Source of the DNA: a virus
DNA: 36,484 bases
Strand: one strand, 5' to 3'
IMG/VR virus record: IMGVR_UViG_3300008267_000721
Coordinates: 1 to 36,484 of that record
The number at the start of each line of letters is the position of its first letter. The stretch's first letter is position 1. This document shows positions 20,878 through 33,500 of the stretch, piece after piece. Made by a program: the position numbers and the translations under genes. The notes under the pieces were generated by a model that saw nothing but the letters and a program-made list of their open reading frames with translations, searched no databases and was not told the DNA's origin.

Positions 20878-23037
20878 TTAAGATGGATTGACAATTGTTT
20901 GTAGAATTTCTGGTTTTATGTGAATTAGTTTTTTTAAAGTTTTTTCACCTTTTTTATTTAGCGCAAAATCTTTAATATTAATTATGTTTTTTCTTAAATA
21001 AATTGCACCATCATCATTAACCATTTCAATTTCATAAACATCTGTAGGATTTGATACATTACCATGTATGTCAATTGTTCTAAAAGCATAATAATATTTT
21101 CTATTTGGCAAAAGATTATCTATAAATGTAGCAGAAGACGCTTTTGAAATTGTCTCTAAATCATAATCAGTTGTAACATTTGTGAGTAAATTGTTTGTAA
21201 AATTATTATAATTATTTGGTTTTGTAGTAACTCTATAAACTTCAAAGAATGATGGTATATCGTCTGATTTAAAAGTTTGTTGTACAATTGGTAAAGAAAT
21301 ATACATTGTTTCTAAAGTTTTTAAATTTGTAGTTTCATTTTCATTTATAGGTATAAAAACAGATTTTTCTTCACCAGTAGAATTATTAAATAATATCTTA
21401 ATTTTATTATCTATATTTTTATATGGAACAAATGTTATTTCTGGAGGTAATGGTGAATCGTCTAAAACTTTATTCGTTATCGAATAAACAGAAACTTTTG
21501 CCAATGTAACAACTGGTGCAGTAGTATAATCAATAGATGCAATAAATTGATTAGCTTCTGAAATTTGAATATTTGTTGTTGTAATAGAATTTGCAATTAT
21601 TAAATTATATGCATATATCTCATAACGATACTGAGAATTATATTTTACTTGCGTATCAATAAATTGAAATGTGTCAATGGTGGCATCATTTGGAATCCAG
21701 AAAGATTGAATTGGTGTTGTTGAATTGCCTTTAAATTTATCTACTTTATAAAAAATTGTTTCTGAGTATGCAGGTTCACCACTTATTGTCTCACTAAAAC
21801 TTCTCATTGTTTGTTTGACAAGTTTTCTTAATTTGCCATAAAAAATTAAATAACTTAAACTTCTAGCAAATTCATAGTTTTTTTGTGTTAATTTCTTAGT
21901 TTCGTCATCAACACCAAAAATAAGTGTATTTGAATTATTTGTTTCATTAGGAGTAAAATCTTCTCTTGTTTTTGCCCACCAATCAAAAATATTATAAGTT
22001 TCTACACTTAAATTTTGCAAATTTGAATTTAATGATCCATATATTTGATTTTCTGAAATTAAATTATTAATTTGTAATTCAAAATCAGATTGTAAATTTT
22101 CACCATTAAAATATGACACTTGCTGGGATGCTACTACTAAATCAGTCAAAGTACCAGTATTATTAATTACATAATTTATTAAAGACAAAGTAAGGCCAGA
22201 ATCTTTCAGTAATGTAGAAAAAGAAGAAAATTTATCCATTGTTATGTTAATTTCATTGTACATTGGATGAAGTTCTTTAAATTCATTTAATTGAGATACA
22301 TAACTTAATTGTTCTGGTGGTATTACAATATTTGTCATTGGACCAAAAATATTAGAAACATCAATTGTTTGTGTACTACTCAAAACATCAGCATACAAAT
22401 CGTGATATTCACCACTTGGCTTGTTTGTAGAAAATGCATTAGTTTGCATAGAATAAGTTTCTGTACTATTAATTAATCCGTTTAAAGTAACAATATTATT
22501 AAAAGTTTCCTCTTGACTACCAACTTCTCTTTCGGCTTTTGCATACATAATAGCATACATATTTGGTAATATCTTTTCATCAACATTAGACGGCGTAATT
22601 GAATTTTCATATAATTCAGATAAAAAATTATATTCATAATTTATATTTGCAGCATAAGTAGCTTGTTTTAATCCTAAAAAGTTTGCATCATTAATATCAA
22701 AAAAACCATCTAATATTGTGTAGTGGTCAGATGCAATATTGGTTATCAAACTTGAAGATACAAATAAATTCCAGTCATTTAGAGAAAGAATAGTATTTAA
22801 ATTGTAAAATTCATATTTTTCCGTTATTGATGGAAAGTCAGAATTGTCAGAAGTTGTTGTTAAAACTTTTTTCTTTGTAAGGCTTGAAACTTCTGAGTTG
22901 TCAAAATTTGAATTTACTAAAATTGTATTTTGTTCTAATGTTGTTCCGACATTAAACAATTTTTTAATTGATAAGTTAATATTATCTTTGTTGACATTTG
23001 TTGGTTCTGATATGGTTATTTTTCTACTTATTGACAT
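20878..23037 (-). CDS. Large structural protein with fibronectin-III-like C-terminus (719 aa)
   Basis: The product is Asn/Ser/Thr-rich, with no signal peptide. The C-terminal ~200 residues contain a beta-sandwich pattern typical of fibronectin type III modules: FFEVYRVTTKP, then LLPNRKYYYAFRTIDIHGN and PTDVYEIEMVNDDG. Fn3-like modules are common in phage tail proteins, where they are thought to bind cell-surface sugars. The central part (about 430-490) includes a KNSQYRYEIYAYNL-like strand (KYNSQYRYEIYAYNL) that may be a second Fn3 module. ATG 23037 overlaps the upstream 1174 aa gene by 14 nt. Tail or baseplate component is likely; exact role unknown. Confidence 0.75.
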   Translation of the reverse strand: MSISRKITISEPTNVNKDNINLSIKKLFNVGTTLEQNTILVNSNFDNSEVSSLTKKKVLTTTSDNSDFPSITEKYEFYNLNTILSLNDWNLFVSSSLITNIASDHYTILDGFFDINDANFLGLKQATYAANINYEYNFLSELYENSITPSNVDEKILPNMYAIMYAKAEREVGSQEETFNNIVTLNGLINSTETYSMQTNAFSTNKPSGEYHDLYADVLSSTQTIDVSNIFGPMTNIVIPPEQLSYVSQLNEFKELHPMYNEINITMDKFSSFSTLLKDSGLTLSLINYVINNTGTLTDLVVASQQVSYFNGENLQSDFELQINNLISENQIYGSLNSNLQNLSVETYNIFDWWAKTREDFTPNETNNSNTLIFGVDDETKKLTQKNYEFARSLSYLIFYGKLRKLVKQTMRSFSETISGEPAYSETIFYKVDKFKGNSTTPIQSFWIPNDATIDTFQFIDTQVKYNSQYRYEIYAYNLIIANSITTTNIQISEANQFIASIDYTTAPVVTLAKVSVYSITNKVLDDSPLPPEITFVPYKNIDNKIKILFNNSTGEEKSVFIPINENETTNLKTLETMYISLPIVQQTFKSDDIPSFFEVYRVTTKPNNYNNFTNNLLTNVTTDYDLETISKASSATFIDNLLPNRKYYYAFRTIDIHGNVSNPTDVYEIEMVNDDGAIYLRKNIINIKDFALNKKGEKTLKKLIHIKPEILQTIVNPS

Positions 23038-26000
23038 TATCTAACTCTAATTTTGAAAATGTGTATGATGATTTCGTACTGGAATCGATTGTATTAACAA
23101 CCACTAATTGTTTAATAAGTTGTTCTTGCTCTTTATTGAATGCAGAAACTTTTAAATTGCTTAACAAGTTTTCAGTATTAATTAGAGTATTATTAATATT
23201 AATATTTATATTTGGAAGCAAATTTTGTATTTGTGCTTGCACAATTGATGCTTGTGGTATTTCGTCTTTTTCAATAATTGCAAACTCATTGTATGTGTCA
23301 AGTTCTAGTCCAACTTCTGTACCTATATTAAATGTTTTGTTTACATATTTTTTGGTTCTAATAATAACTAAGCCAGAAAGTTGATCATATTCTTCTTTTG
23401 TAAGTAATCTCCAAATTGGATTATTTATTAATCCATTTTCAAAACCTGCAAGATATTCAATTTGACAAATATTTTGGAAATTAAGTCTCATAAAGTTTTT
23501 AGTTTGTGGGTGTAAAAATGGGTCAAATGAATAAGAATTTAATTTAAATTTTGTGTTAACAACAGAACCAAGCATTAAACTTTTAATTTGCAATGGTATA
23601 TTAGTCAACGAATTAAAAGCATTTTTACTTTGTTTAATTTGTTGAAATTGAACATTTTGTTGTACGTTACCCAACATACCTTGTGATGTAATGTTAGTAT
23701 TTTGTGCGGTTGAATTTAAACTTGCAGTTGTAATTGTATTGAGAGCGTTTGAAGTTTGTCTGACTTGTTGAAAACCAACATTTTGCTTGATTGCTATAGA
23801 GTTAGGAAAAACTTGTGAAGATTTAATATTTGAATTATCTAATGGTGTTACAATATTTTTAATTTCTGAAATAAAACTATTTTTAGATAAAACATCAAAT
23901 TTTTGAATTGTATTTATTGAAGTAACAGAATCTGGCCTTATTATCCCATCGTATAACAAATTAATTAAAGGAGTAAGATTTGATAAAGATAAAGCTTCGC
24001 TATCTGAGGAATCGGAACAAGACTCTTTAACATCAAAAACATTATTAGCTGTATTAAATCCTGCATTATCAAAAATTTTATTTGAATCAATCATTAAAGA
24101 AGATTTAGTTATAAATTCCAAATTATTATTAGTTGTCAAATTAGATGAAAAATCATTAATTGTAGATAATTTAAAATTTGTTTTTAAAGATAATTCGTTA
24201 TTTACAAGGTCGTTTTGAAACTTTTTACTTGTAGTTGTAAATGTATTTTGGACAATAGCATCATATTTTTCAAAATCCATCGTTGTACTATCATATGTAT
24301 CTATTGAATAAGAATCGCTATTGTTATCCAAAATTGTAGCTGGACTGAAGTAGCATGAGCTAAACGAATTAATGTCGCCTAAAGAATTTATTTCATCACT
24401 TGAAAAAAGATTACTTAATGAAGATAAATTAATATCAATTGTGTTGTCAAAATATTTTTTAATTTCTGTTGTTATTCTATTATCAAAAGTAGATTTTTTA
24501 ATCTTTGGTAGTCCAAATTGAATAGTTGTAAGATTTTCTATCTTATTTTCATCTAAAGATAAGTAATCAATACCAGCTTTTTTAATATCAGAATCAATAA
24601 CTGCTTTAAATGTGTTGGATAAAGATTTAGTTTTTATTGTTTTAGATTTATAAGATAATGTATTTTTATTAGCTTTTTCATCAATATCAAACTTTTTGCA
24701 AATTTGTTCAATCAATTTTTGTAAATCATTTAAAACACTTTGTATACTTGTTGGATTCGTTGTGGAAGGATTTAACAACTTATAATAAAATTTCATTTTA
24801 TTATCAATATTAATATTATTGATATATTTGTTTGTAAAAACACATATCGCAGAAGGTATTACAATCCAAGGTGCGTTTTGCATATTATTAAGATTATTAA
24901 TTGTTCTACTAGTGGCTATAACATTTAAATTAAGAGGATTGTATTTTTTCGTTTGTGTGTCAATAAATTTATTATTTTGTTTATTTTCAGAAGGTAAAAA
25001 CATATCAAATCTTTGGGCTTCTGAAAGGTATAAAATTAAAACATTTCTTAAATCTGTAAGATAATTTATTTCGCTTTGAATTAGCTCATTGCTTTTATCT
25101 TCAATTTCGATTTCAACAGAATATTGGTATTCTCCAGTTGTAAGAGTCGCAATTTCGTAATCAGTAAATGAAAATGTTCTGTAATTTGCTGCTGTTGGAA
25201 CTTTTAATTCCGTTATTGATGCAACTTTTTTGAGAGAGTCTAATGTAGCAAAACTTGGTAATGTTGAACCAAAATTTCCATTATTTAGGTCATCAACTGA
25301 TGTGGTATACAGCTTATTATAAGAATCAAAAAAAGAAACTTTATTTGTTAAATTTCCAAATTGTGTTTCAGATGTTGAAATTATAGTTTTGTCTGGAGTA
25401 TATTCGCTAAATGGAATGACAGAGTTTTGATGTGTTTTAACTCTTTTTCTAACTATGTTTAGTTTTTTAATTTTTATAAAATCAAAAGTATTTGTATTAT
25501 CATAAATTTGTGGATTTTTTGAATTATCTTTTAAGAAGGAAAGAATATCGAATACAAAAAAACAAGAATATTCATTAGTTTTTTGTCTTGATTTATATAA
25601 ATCCGATAAATATGGTTTTTTTACGATTTCAAGATTTATACTATTTACACTTGTAGAATTATTAATTGTTAATGTATTTGATGAATTTTCTAAAATTAAT
25701 GTGTCTAAATCTCTTAAATCAGTTACTTTTTTATTAGGTACTGGTATGACTTTTAAAGATTGTTGTGTTAACTCTTGTGTTGCAGATTTAGGTTTTGTTG
25801 CAAAAAACTTGCCAGTTTGTCCTTTTATTGGATTGCCAATAAAAGTATTATTATTTTGGTCAACAAGTATATAAGATTGACTTTCAACATTGTTGTTGTA
25901 TATAACTCTTTCTTTTGAAACGTTACCTTTTACTTCAAATCCATTAGGAATATTTAATTCAAATGAATTAATTAACTCGTCAATATCCAAATAAGCAAAA

Positions 26001-26548
26001 GCAAAAACATCAATATGTTGTTTTTGAGGATTTTTACTGGTAAATCTTGTTTGTTTAATATGTTTAAAAACATTTGTTTTATTAGTTACAAATGCTATCG
26101 ACTTATTTTCATAAAAATCACTAAGTTTAAAAACTTTTTCTGTATAATCATTGATATTTTTTATGTTTTTAACATCAATAGTAAAATTTGATGATAATAA
26201 CTCATTTGTTAAATTTTCACTAAAACTTTGAATAACTTTTACATATACAAAATTTAAATAATTAATTTGATTTAAAATTAACGATTCAGTTAGTGTCTCA
26301 ACATTTAAAATTGACAAAGTAACATCAACAAATAAATTTTTATTTTGTATTTGTTTTGTAGAAAACGTTGGTTTTTGTATTAATTTATTTTGCGATACGC
26401 CAGAATAAACATATTCTCTTTCACTATTAATATGAGGATTGCTCTCTGGTTCTGGGTCTAAACCTACAGACATATTGATATTTTCAATTACAACATTTGG
26501 CAAATTTGTACCAGCTAAATATTGTAAACTTTCAGTTATTATTGCCAT
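23024..26548 (-). CDS. Very large Asn/Ser/Thr-rich structural protein (1174 aa)
   Basis: Starts at ATG 26548, 20 nt after the previous stop, with a distant AGGT. The product is dominated by Asn, Ser, Thr, Ile and Lys, and I see no enzymatic motif. Around residues 919-985 a ~23-residue unit occurs twice (QNVGFQQVRQTSNALNTITT and QNVQFQQIKQSKNAFNSLTN). The N-terminal region has several beta-rich blocks (FVYVKVIQSFSENLTNELL). Late-operon position between a LamG giant and an Fn3 protein argues for a tail or baseplate component. No family recognised. Confidence 0.75.
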   Translation of the reverse strand: MAIITESLQYLAGTNLPNVVIENINMSVGLDPEPESNPHINSEREYVYSGVSQNKLIQKPTFSTKQIQNKNLFVDVTLSILNVETLTESLILNQINYLNFVYVKVIQSFSENLTNELLSSNFTIDVKNIKNINDYTEKVFKLSDFYENKSIAFVTNKTNVFKHIKQTRFTSKNPQKQHIDVFAFAYLDIDELINSFELNIPNGFEVKGNVSKERVIYNNNVESQSYILVDQNNNTFIGNPIKGQTGKFFATKPKSATQELTQQSLKVIPVPNKKVTDLRDLDTLILENSSNTLTINNSTSVNSINLEIVKKPYLSDLYKSRQKTNEYSCFFVFDILSFLKDNSKNPQIYDNTNTFDFIKIKKLNIVRKRVKTHQNSVIPFSEYTPDKTIISTSETQFGNLTNKVSFFDSYNKLYTTSVDDLNNGNFGSTLPSFATLDSLKKVASITELKVPTAANYRTFSFTDYEIATLTTGEYQYSVEIEIEDKSNELIQSEINYLTDLRNVLILYLSEAQRFDMFLPSENKQNNKFIDTQTKKYNPLNLNVIATSRTINNLNNMQNAPWIVIPSAICVFTNKYINNINIDNKMKFYYKLLNPSTTNPTSIQSVLNDLQKLIEQICKKFDIDEKANKNTLSYKSKTIKTKSLSNTFKAVIDSDIKKAGIDYLSLDENKIENLTTIQFGLPKIKKSTFDNRITTEIKKYFDNTIDINLSSLSNLFSSDEINSLGDINSFSSCYFSPATILDNNSDSYSIDTYDSTTMDFEKYDAIVQNTFTTTSKKFQNDLVNNELSLKTNFKLSTINDFSSNLTTNNNLEFITKSSLMIDSNKIFDNAGFNTANNVFDVKESCSDSSDSEALSLSNLTPLINLLYDGIIRPDSVTSINTIQKFDVLSKNSFISEIKNIVTPLDNSNIKSSQVFPNSIAIKQNVGFQQVRQTSNALNTITTASLNSTAQNTNITSQGMLGNVQQNVQFQQIKQSKNAFNSLTNIPLQIKSLMLGSVVNTKFKLNSYSFDPFLHPQTKNFMRLNFQNICQIEYLAGFENGLINNPIWRLLTKEEYDQLSGLVIIRTKKYVNKTFNIGTEVGLELDTYNEFAIIEKDEIPQASIVQAQIQNLLPNINININNTLINTENLLSNLKVSAFNKEQEQLIKQLVVVNTIDSSTKSSYTFSKLELDNVNK
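23590..23793 (-). repeat. Two-copy ~23-residue repeat in the 1174 aa protein
   Basis: The two copies (about 23719-23793 and 23590-23664) share the pattern Q-N-V-x-F-Q-Q-[VI]-[RK]-Q-[ST]-x-N-A-[LF]-N-[ST]-[IL]-T and are separated by about 18 residues of Asn/Thr/Gln-rich sequence. They are diverged at the DNA level, so this is a structural repeat in the protein. Confidence 0.6.
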
Positions 26549-26568
26549 GTATTAAATATAACCTAACT

Positions 26569-27573
26569 TTAAATTTCGCATTGTTCAATATCTTCGTCAG
26601 CAATATTCGATTGATAAATATTAACAGATTGTAGGTCTGTATTTTCCTCACAATCATAATCGTCATCTAATTGATAATCTAATTTTTTAAGTCTTTGTAT
26701 TGAGGAACAAATAACTTCTTCTGGTATTTCATCATCAACTAAAATTTCAAAGAAATGATTAATAAATTCTTGTGTGTTTGTTTCATCCTCTATTATTGAA
26801 CCATCATCTAAAACAAACTGCTTTTTTTCAAAAGGTAGTGGAATTAAGTTTTCGTAAGAAGATGAAATAGAGTTTGAAACACTACTTCCAGTAATTTCTT
26901 CAATTAAATAAGGTATGATTTCAAAATTTTCTTTTTCAAACTCAACATTGTTTTCTAATATTTGTAACAAAACATATTCTTGTATAATTTTAAAAGTTGT
27001 GTTATCAGAAAATAAAAAGTCATATTTTATTTTTTCATTTTGTGGTGTTATTTCAGAAGATTTGATTGGTTTTATTTTATATTTTATTGTAGTATTTAAT
27101 TGTGGTATTTTTTGAACAGAATACGAACTTGAATATGAAGTTGTAACATTTCCAGATAATTCACCATTTAAAAACAAAACTGAATAATTTGGAGCTTGTT
27201 GTACTCCAACTTCTGCATTACCTAAAGGTAAAATTTGTGTGTATGCTTGTTCTGCTGGATTGGCAAAAGATAGAACAGCAGCATCTGGGCTATTAGCTAA
27301 TCTAGTTCTGTTAGTTTCAATAAACGAATTCATTGCAGTTTCTCTACTTGAAAAAACATATTGTGTTTTACAATATGGTGTTTCATCTTGTATTCTATCT
27401 TCGATATCGATTGTAGCTTCACCACTAACACCAGAATAAGAAGAATCGTATAAAACATTGTTATCAAAAAAAGAATAATATGCTGGTTTAAATTTACCTT
27501 GCGAAAGTAATTGTTTACCAAATTGCGTTAATTGCAAATCTAATACTTCTTCTTTTTTGTTAAAAAATGACAT
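26569..27573 (-). CDS. Virion structural protein (334 aa), N-terminal domain shared with the 300 aa protein
   Basis: The product starts MSFFNKKEEVLDLQLTQFGK, followed by LLSQGKFKPAYYSFFDNNVL. The D-x-x-L-T-x-x-G-[KR]-x-x-L-x-x-G-x-F spine followed by a Y-rich D-containing strand matches the N-terminus of the 300 aa protein. C-terminally it is acidic, with a Glu/Asp/Ile-rich tail (DDEIPEEVICSSIQRL, then DYDCEENTDL). ATG 27573 overlaps the stop of the giant gene by 1 nt (TAATG) and has AAAGGG upstream. It is co-translated with the giant LamG protein, so a partner or adaptor role in the same tail substructure is plausible. Function is not established. Confidence 0.8.
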   Translation of the reverse strand: MSFFNKKEEVLDLQLTQFGKQLLSQGKFKPAYYSFFDNNVLYDSSYSGVSGEATIDIEDRIQDETPYCKTQYVFSSRETAMNSFIETNRTRLANSPDAAVLSFANPAEQAYTQILPLGNAEVGVQQAPNYSVLFLNGELSGNVTTSYSSSYSVQKIPQLNTTIKYKIKPIKSSEITPQNEKIKYDFLFSDNTTFKIIQEYVLLQILENNVEFEKENFEIIPYLIEEITGSSVSNSISSSYENLIPLPFEKKQFVLDDGSIIEDETNTQEFINHFFEILVDDEIPEEVICSSIQRLKKLDYQLDDDYDCEENTDLQSVNIYQSNIADEDIEQCEI

Positions 27574-30500
27574 TATTTAATACCCTTTTTCAAAGCATCT
27601 GCAAGATTGGAAATGGTATTTGAAATAGTCTTATTAGTTTCAACTATTGAATTAGATAGCGTGTTTTCAATATTATTGGTAATTTGTGAATTAACATCAA
27701 CAACATTGACCATAGCAACACCAGAAGTTTCTCTTAATTTATCAGAAACAAAAACTTTATTTGCTGAAAAGTCGTCTGGTTTTTGAAAATCAATTGTTGC
27801 TTTCATATCTGCCAATTCAACCAATGAGAAGAAATCATAAGGCCAATTATAACTATATTTAACATCAGAAAATAGATTTTGATTTTTAGATTGTAATAAA
27901 ACATTATTTGTAATTAATGAATTGTTTGTATCAGTAACTTTAGTTCCAAGATACTCGGTATAATCTATTTTTGCTCTTTGTTTAACTTTGAATACCATCC
28001 ATTGAATATTACCATCAATTGTTTGATTTTTTAATGCGTTAGCATGACCCATTAATTCGTTGTAAAGAAGTTTGTGAGAAATTGTTGCAGTTTTCTTTTC
28101 TACTTTACGAGAATTAACTGGTGGTAAGTTTTGCCAAATATAGGATAAATCATTTTGGTCTAAATCATAATCAAATTCAAATACATACATTGAAACAGGA
28201 GTAGATTCTTTGTTTGTTTTGAAATCGAACATTGGAGGAAATACATATTTATCAAGATAAGAAGAAAGTTGCTTAATAGTATTTCCAGCATCTTCAGAAC
28301 CATCTTCGCTCAATTGAAGCAAGCCTAAAGCAACATCTGCTGTTACTCTTGGTATTTCAAAGAACTTTTTGATACCAGCTTCTTCTATATAAGGAACAGC
28401 AACAACTGCTTCATAAACTTTCTTTGTTTTTTCAAGTTTACCAAGTTTAACAGGTTCAGTAGAAAATCCTACAAGTTCCGTTAAGTCTTTTATATCTGTT
28501 GATGCATTGTAATATTTGTCTTCTGTCGCAGTTGGGTGATATTGCAACCAATTTTGAGGAATTGCTGCAATTTGCATGAATATACCTTCATTGTCTTGTG
28601 GTATCTTTCCAAATTGATGCCACATACCAAATGGAATAGTTTGTCTTGTTACAACTGATACTTCGTCACCAGACAATGAAATATCATTAAAATTTAACAT
28701 TGGAGTTTCAAATTTTGTCTCAATATTCCAAGCGTATGTGGTATCGCCTGTTTTTAATGTTCTATTGTTAGTAATTGAATTAAAATCAGAATTAACTATA
28801 GTTTTATAATTTTGAATATTCAAAGATGCGCTTAATTGCATTGAGTTTTTATTTACGCGAGTTTTATCCAAGAAAGAATAATAATCATCATTTGCACTAT
28901 CAACAGACAATGCCCATATATTGGCTGTGTCTGTAACTCCATCATCAACAAAAGATGCTGTCCAAGGAATTGTTCTTGTGTCAAATCTTAAATAATTTAT
29001 ATTACTATTTTGTATAATTTCTTGAATTGTGTATTGTTTTGTTTCATTTGCTTTAAATACAATATCAGCCCAAGATTCACCATAATAATATGGTGGTGTA
29101 TAAATTGGATTAAATCCAATTCTTGAATCTCTAGAATAAGAACTTGCTGTTGAAAGATTTCTTACAAGTGGATTAATAGACCCACTAGTATTTGTATCAA
29201 CAAAATCTGGTCCGAATGCAGATGGTCTACTATACATTGTAAATGTTTCGTGTAAGCCTTCGTTTGAAGAATAAACAGAAAACAGCGAAGCTGTTGCTGT
29301 GGGTGTTGAATTGGCTATACTTGAACTCAAAACATAATCTAAGTTTCTATCTGGGTCTTGTGGTAATTCATAGTTTGATGGGAAATAATTTCTTCCTTGA
29401 TTTAAGCTACGATACATTTTAAGTCTTGCACCATAAACAGAGCCAGATAAAAGTTTAAGATTTAAAGTATTTTCTGGTTTTGAGGATATAGAAGATAATT
29501 TTTGTTCAGATAAAAAGAAATTTACAGACTCAGCCAAGAAATTGTTTATCATATATTTATATTTTTTATCACCATCTGATTGTAAGATACTTTTACTTGC
29601 GGCTTCACCAGACTCAGATAGTTGAGTCACAAAATTTTTGTATCTTAAATTTGTACTTGCTGATGGGTGTGATTCAAAATCATAAAGTGTAACGTTTTTA
29701 ACATATTTTTCTGGCTGTAATATTGCTTCAAATGGCAATCTATTAGTAATAGTAGCATCACTTTCGTTTCTTGAAACAATCATCACATTTGAACCAGAAC
29801 CATCTAAGTTTGTTAATTCTATAGCTTTAAGACCAAAATTAGAGGTACTAGAAGTTAAATCAAAAATTGGCTTATTTATTAATGCATAATCAACAGCAAC
29901 ACCAGATTTGATTGTATTAAATAAAATACCGGGAGCCATAAATGGTGTAATAAAGTTTCTGTGTTTTATATCATCAGAAAATATTGAAGCAGTTATATAA
30001 GAGCTTGATGCAATTGAAGAAGAAACATATGGCAAATAAGAACTAGAAAAAGCAGTTGCTATATCAATTGTTCTATCTGCTGGGAAAAATCCTTTGTATG
30101 GAACAAACTTGATATATGCATTACATTCTAGTGTTAATTTAAATGGGTCAACTAAATCTTTATGGTCTTCTTTAACAACAGAGAAGTTTTTCATAAATTC
30201 AGAATTAGAAAATGTTTTATAAAATGTATCTGTTGTACTACTAGAATAATCAGAGTCTGCACCAATAATTTGTAAATCATTTAATACATTAACATTTTTT
30301 GATGACAAGTAATCTTCAATCTTGTTTTCAACTCTAAATTCTGGTATAAGTGAACCATTTTTTCCAATATAATACATATCATCTGAATATTCGTCGTATG
30401 AATTGTAAAATGGATTTATAGATGATGAAGAATAAGTACCATCTTCATTTAAAATGTTTGCTCTTTCTGGTGCTGACCAATAAGCCTCTCCAAAGCCAAT

Positions 30501-33500
30501 TGGTATTGGGGATGATGCATCGCTTATGTCTTTTCCAGTTATAGCAACATGAGATTTTATATTTTGAACCATGTGTTTTCTAGAAAACAATGGAGATAAT
30601 TTCAATGATGATGCATCAGATGTGTTTCTATAAAAGAAAACATTGTTATTCTGCAAAATACCAGCACCATTACCTGTTGAAGAAACGCCAGAACTACTTG
30701 TTGTTCTGCTACTAAAAGATGTTTGTGTATCTAAAGGCCACATACTTTGACTTGGAATCGTCAACGAACCAAAAGAAGAAGAGTTGTTTTGTGTTATTCT
30801 ATCAGACTGAGAATCTCTCCAGAATTGATTATCATAACGTGTTCTTTTTCTTACAACTTTTTTGAATTTGTTTTTTGAAGATGGATATACAACTTCTTCG
30901 TATCTCAAAGAATTAAATTTATTAATTGGATTGATGTTACTTGTTAAAGCACCATTTAAGTATAATTTAGTGGCTTGTTTATAAGATTCGTGATTACACT
31001 TAGAAAGGCCCAGCAAATAATTAAATTCATCATCACAGAAATATTCTACTTCATTTTGATTGCTATATGTTATTTGAACATTGCTGATATTTTTACCATC
31101 ATTATATCCAAGTGAAGTTAATATTGGTTTTCTATATACAACGTAAGGTTCTGTAAAAAATCTGTTTGAATTTCTTGTATATATTGTTAATTGATTTCCA
31201 AATGGAGCAGTTATTGTAACTAAATTTGAGCCAAAATTCCCAAATTGACTATTTTTAATTTGCAATCTTACAGAAGGATGTGATGAACGATAAAGTTGCT
31301 TAAATGTTGGATATTGATATAATCCGTTTCTAACAACCATAAGAGCGTTGAACAATCCTGCTTCACTTGCTACTGATGTAACAATTGAACTTGTCAAAGA
31401 AGAAAGTGATGCAGTTACCGAACCTAAATAATCATATCCTGTTTCTTCAACTAGTACGCTATTTAACCCAACAGAATCTAATGTATTAGTAGCACCAGTA
31501 AGAACAAATTGCCCTGCACTATCCAATCCAACATCGGAGTTAGATACGAATGGTATTGTTTGTACAACTGAACTTGTACCTTGTGGAGCAGTTACAAAAT
31601 TATTAACGTGTCCAAAGTTTGCAACGTTTCCACTTGTTATACCTTGTGTTAACGAGGCAGTAATCCAAGTATAACCAGAATCTTTTCTTGGAATTTGATA
31701 AGAAAAAAATCCGTTATTGTAATTTGTAACCAATCCAGAATCATTAAATCTATAGACAGGATTTCTATTAATTTTGTGTATTGATGGTATGGTGGCAGAA
31801 CCACTCATTAAACCACCAAAATCTGCGTGTCTTGACAATAGTTGGTTATAGTTATAGCCTATTGTACCTTCAATTATTTCTGGTGTGTAACTTGAAGATT
31901 CTATTGTAAGATTATCATTTACTCTTCTAGCATCACCAATTACTTGTTTGTTTCTAAATGGTAAAGCATTATAAGCAGATAATTCTTCTGCAAAACGATT
32001 TAAGTAACCTCTTGAAAGTGTTCTAATTTCACCGGGAGCAGAGAAACGATTGCCAATTATTGTTTTGTATGCCGTTCTGGTTGGAAGTGTAAAGTCTACT
32101 CTTTCATCATTTGGTTCAGTTCTAAGAATTGTTTTCAATTCAGTTTGGGCCAAATTGATTGTTCCAGTTTGGTCAATCAACAAAGAATTGTTTGTTGTTC
32201 TGCCAACTGAGTGGATTGCTTCGTAATTTGAGCGGAAATTACCCAAACTATAAGATGAAGTAGAATATTGAATATTGCGAATATTTACTGGTCTTTTTGC
32301 GGTTGTTTCTCTATAGTATGGTGCTCTTAAATGAGCACGGACAGGATAAGATGGTTCGTCTGGATTACCTTCTGGATATGGATAATCTGCACCTACAAAA
32401 CCAAGTGTTGCTTGGTAAGATGAAGTACCAAGTTGTCCTAATAATAATTTCCACCCCTCTGGTCGCGTTGTGTAGCCGTCTGTGCCACGATTGATATCAA
32501 CGTGTCTATATTGTAATCCGCCAACCCATCTGTCTGTAAATGGCCCCTGCATGGGCTTCTCTTTATCGTTACCATAAACATCGTTGTGAATATTTGTGAT
32601 AATAACACCGCTCATAAAGTTTTCGTTTACTTGTGCGTTATAACCAGAAGTTATGTTGCCACTTATAAAGTTTGCTGGAATTGCAATGTCGGATTTTAAT
32701 ACTTCGCCATAGCCAAGAGAAGATGAAACATAATCTCTGCCATGAACAACGTTGAAATGATATTTAATCTTTTTATTTGGGTCTTTTACGTCGTTAATGT
32801 TCTTTAATAATGATGAAGTATTTTCTACACCAACAAACAAGTAGTTGGCAGGAACATTGATAAGATCATCAGTATCCATTGGTCCGTGTGGAGCAGTTGC
32901 AATTTTTAAGAATTCAACTTTATTGTTTTTGTGAAGATTTGTTCCACCTTTGATTTGTTTAGTTTCTTCAACAACATATCTTGTTGGTGTTGTATATCTT
33001 CTATTGAGAGCAGAGGCAGCAACTGATAAAACCATACTTCTTGCAAAGTTAGATGCAGAAACGCTTGATGATAATGGTGTTGTGTCTCTTTCAGCACGAT
33101 TTAGCCAATAATCAGCGTTATCTGCTTCTAAACCACTTAATGGTCTGTGACCAAACTTCCAATTATATAGAAGTTTGTTTATTGATTGTGCTCCTGCTTC
33201 TGGGTCTGTTCCCTTAAATTCAATAGTTGGGAATTTGTTCCAGTATTTATTTCTTTCAAGAATGTGACTTTCAACAAGATTAAAGATTTTTTCTGAAACG
33301 TTTGCAGATGCTGGAGTAAGTTGTACGATAAACACAGATATTGCAGAATCTAACCATTTATATAAATCAATATATTTATCTAAACTTGGAGTATTTTGTA
33401 CTCTTTCAAAGAACAATTGTCTAAGTTTAGACATATCTTTATATTCTTGACGATAACGATTAACTGGTTCACCAATCAAATTATTAAATTCGATTATTGT

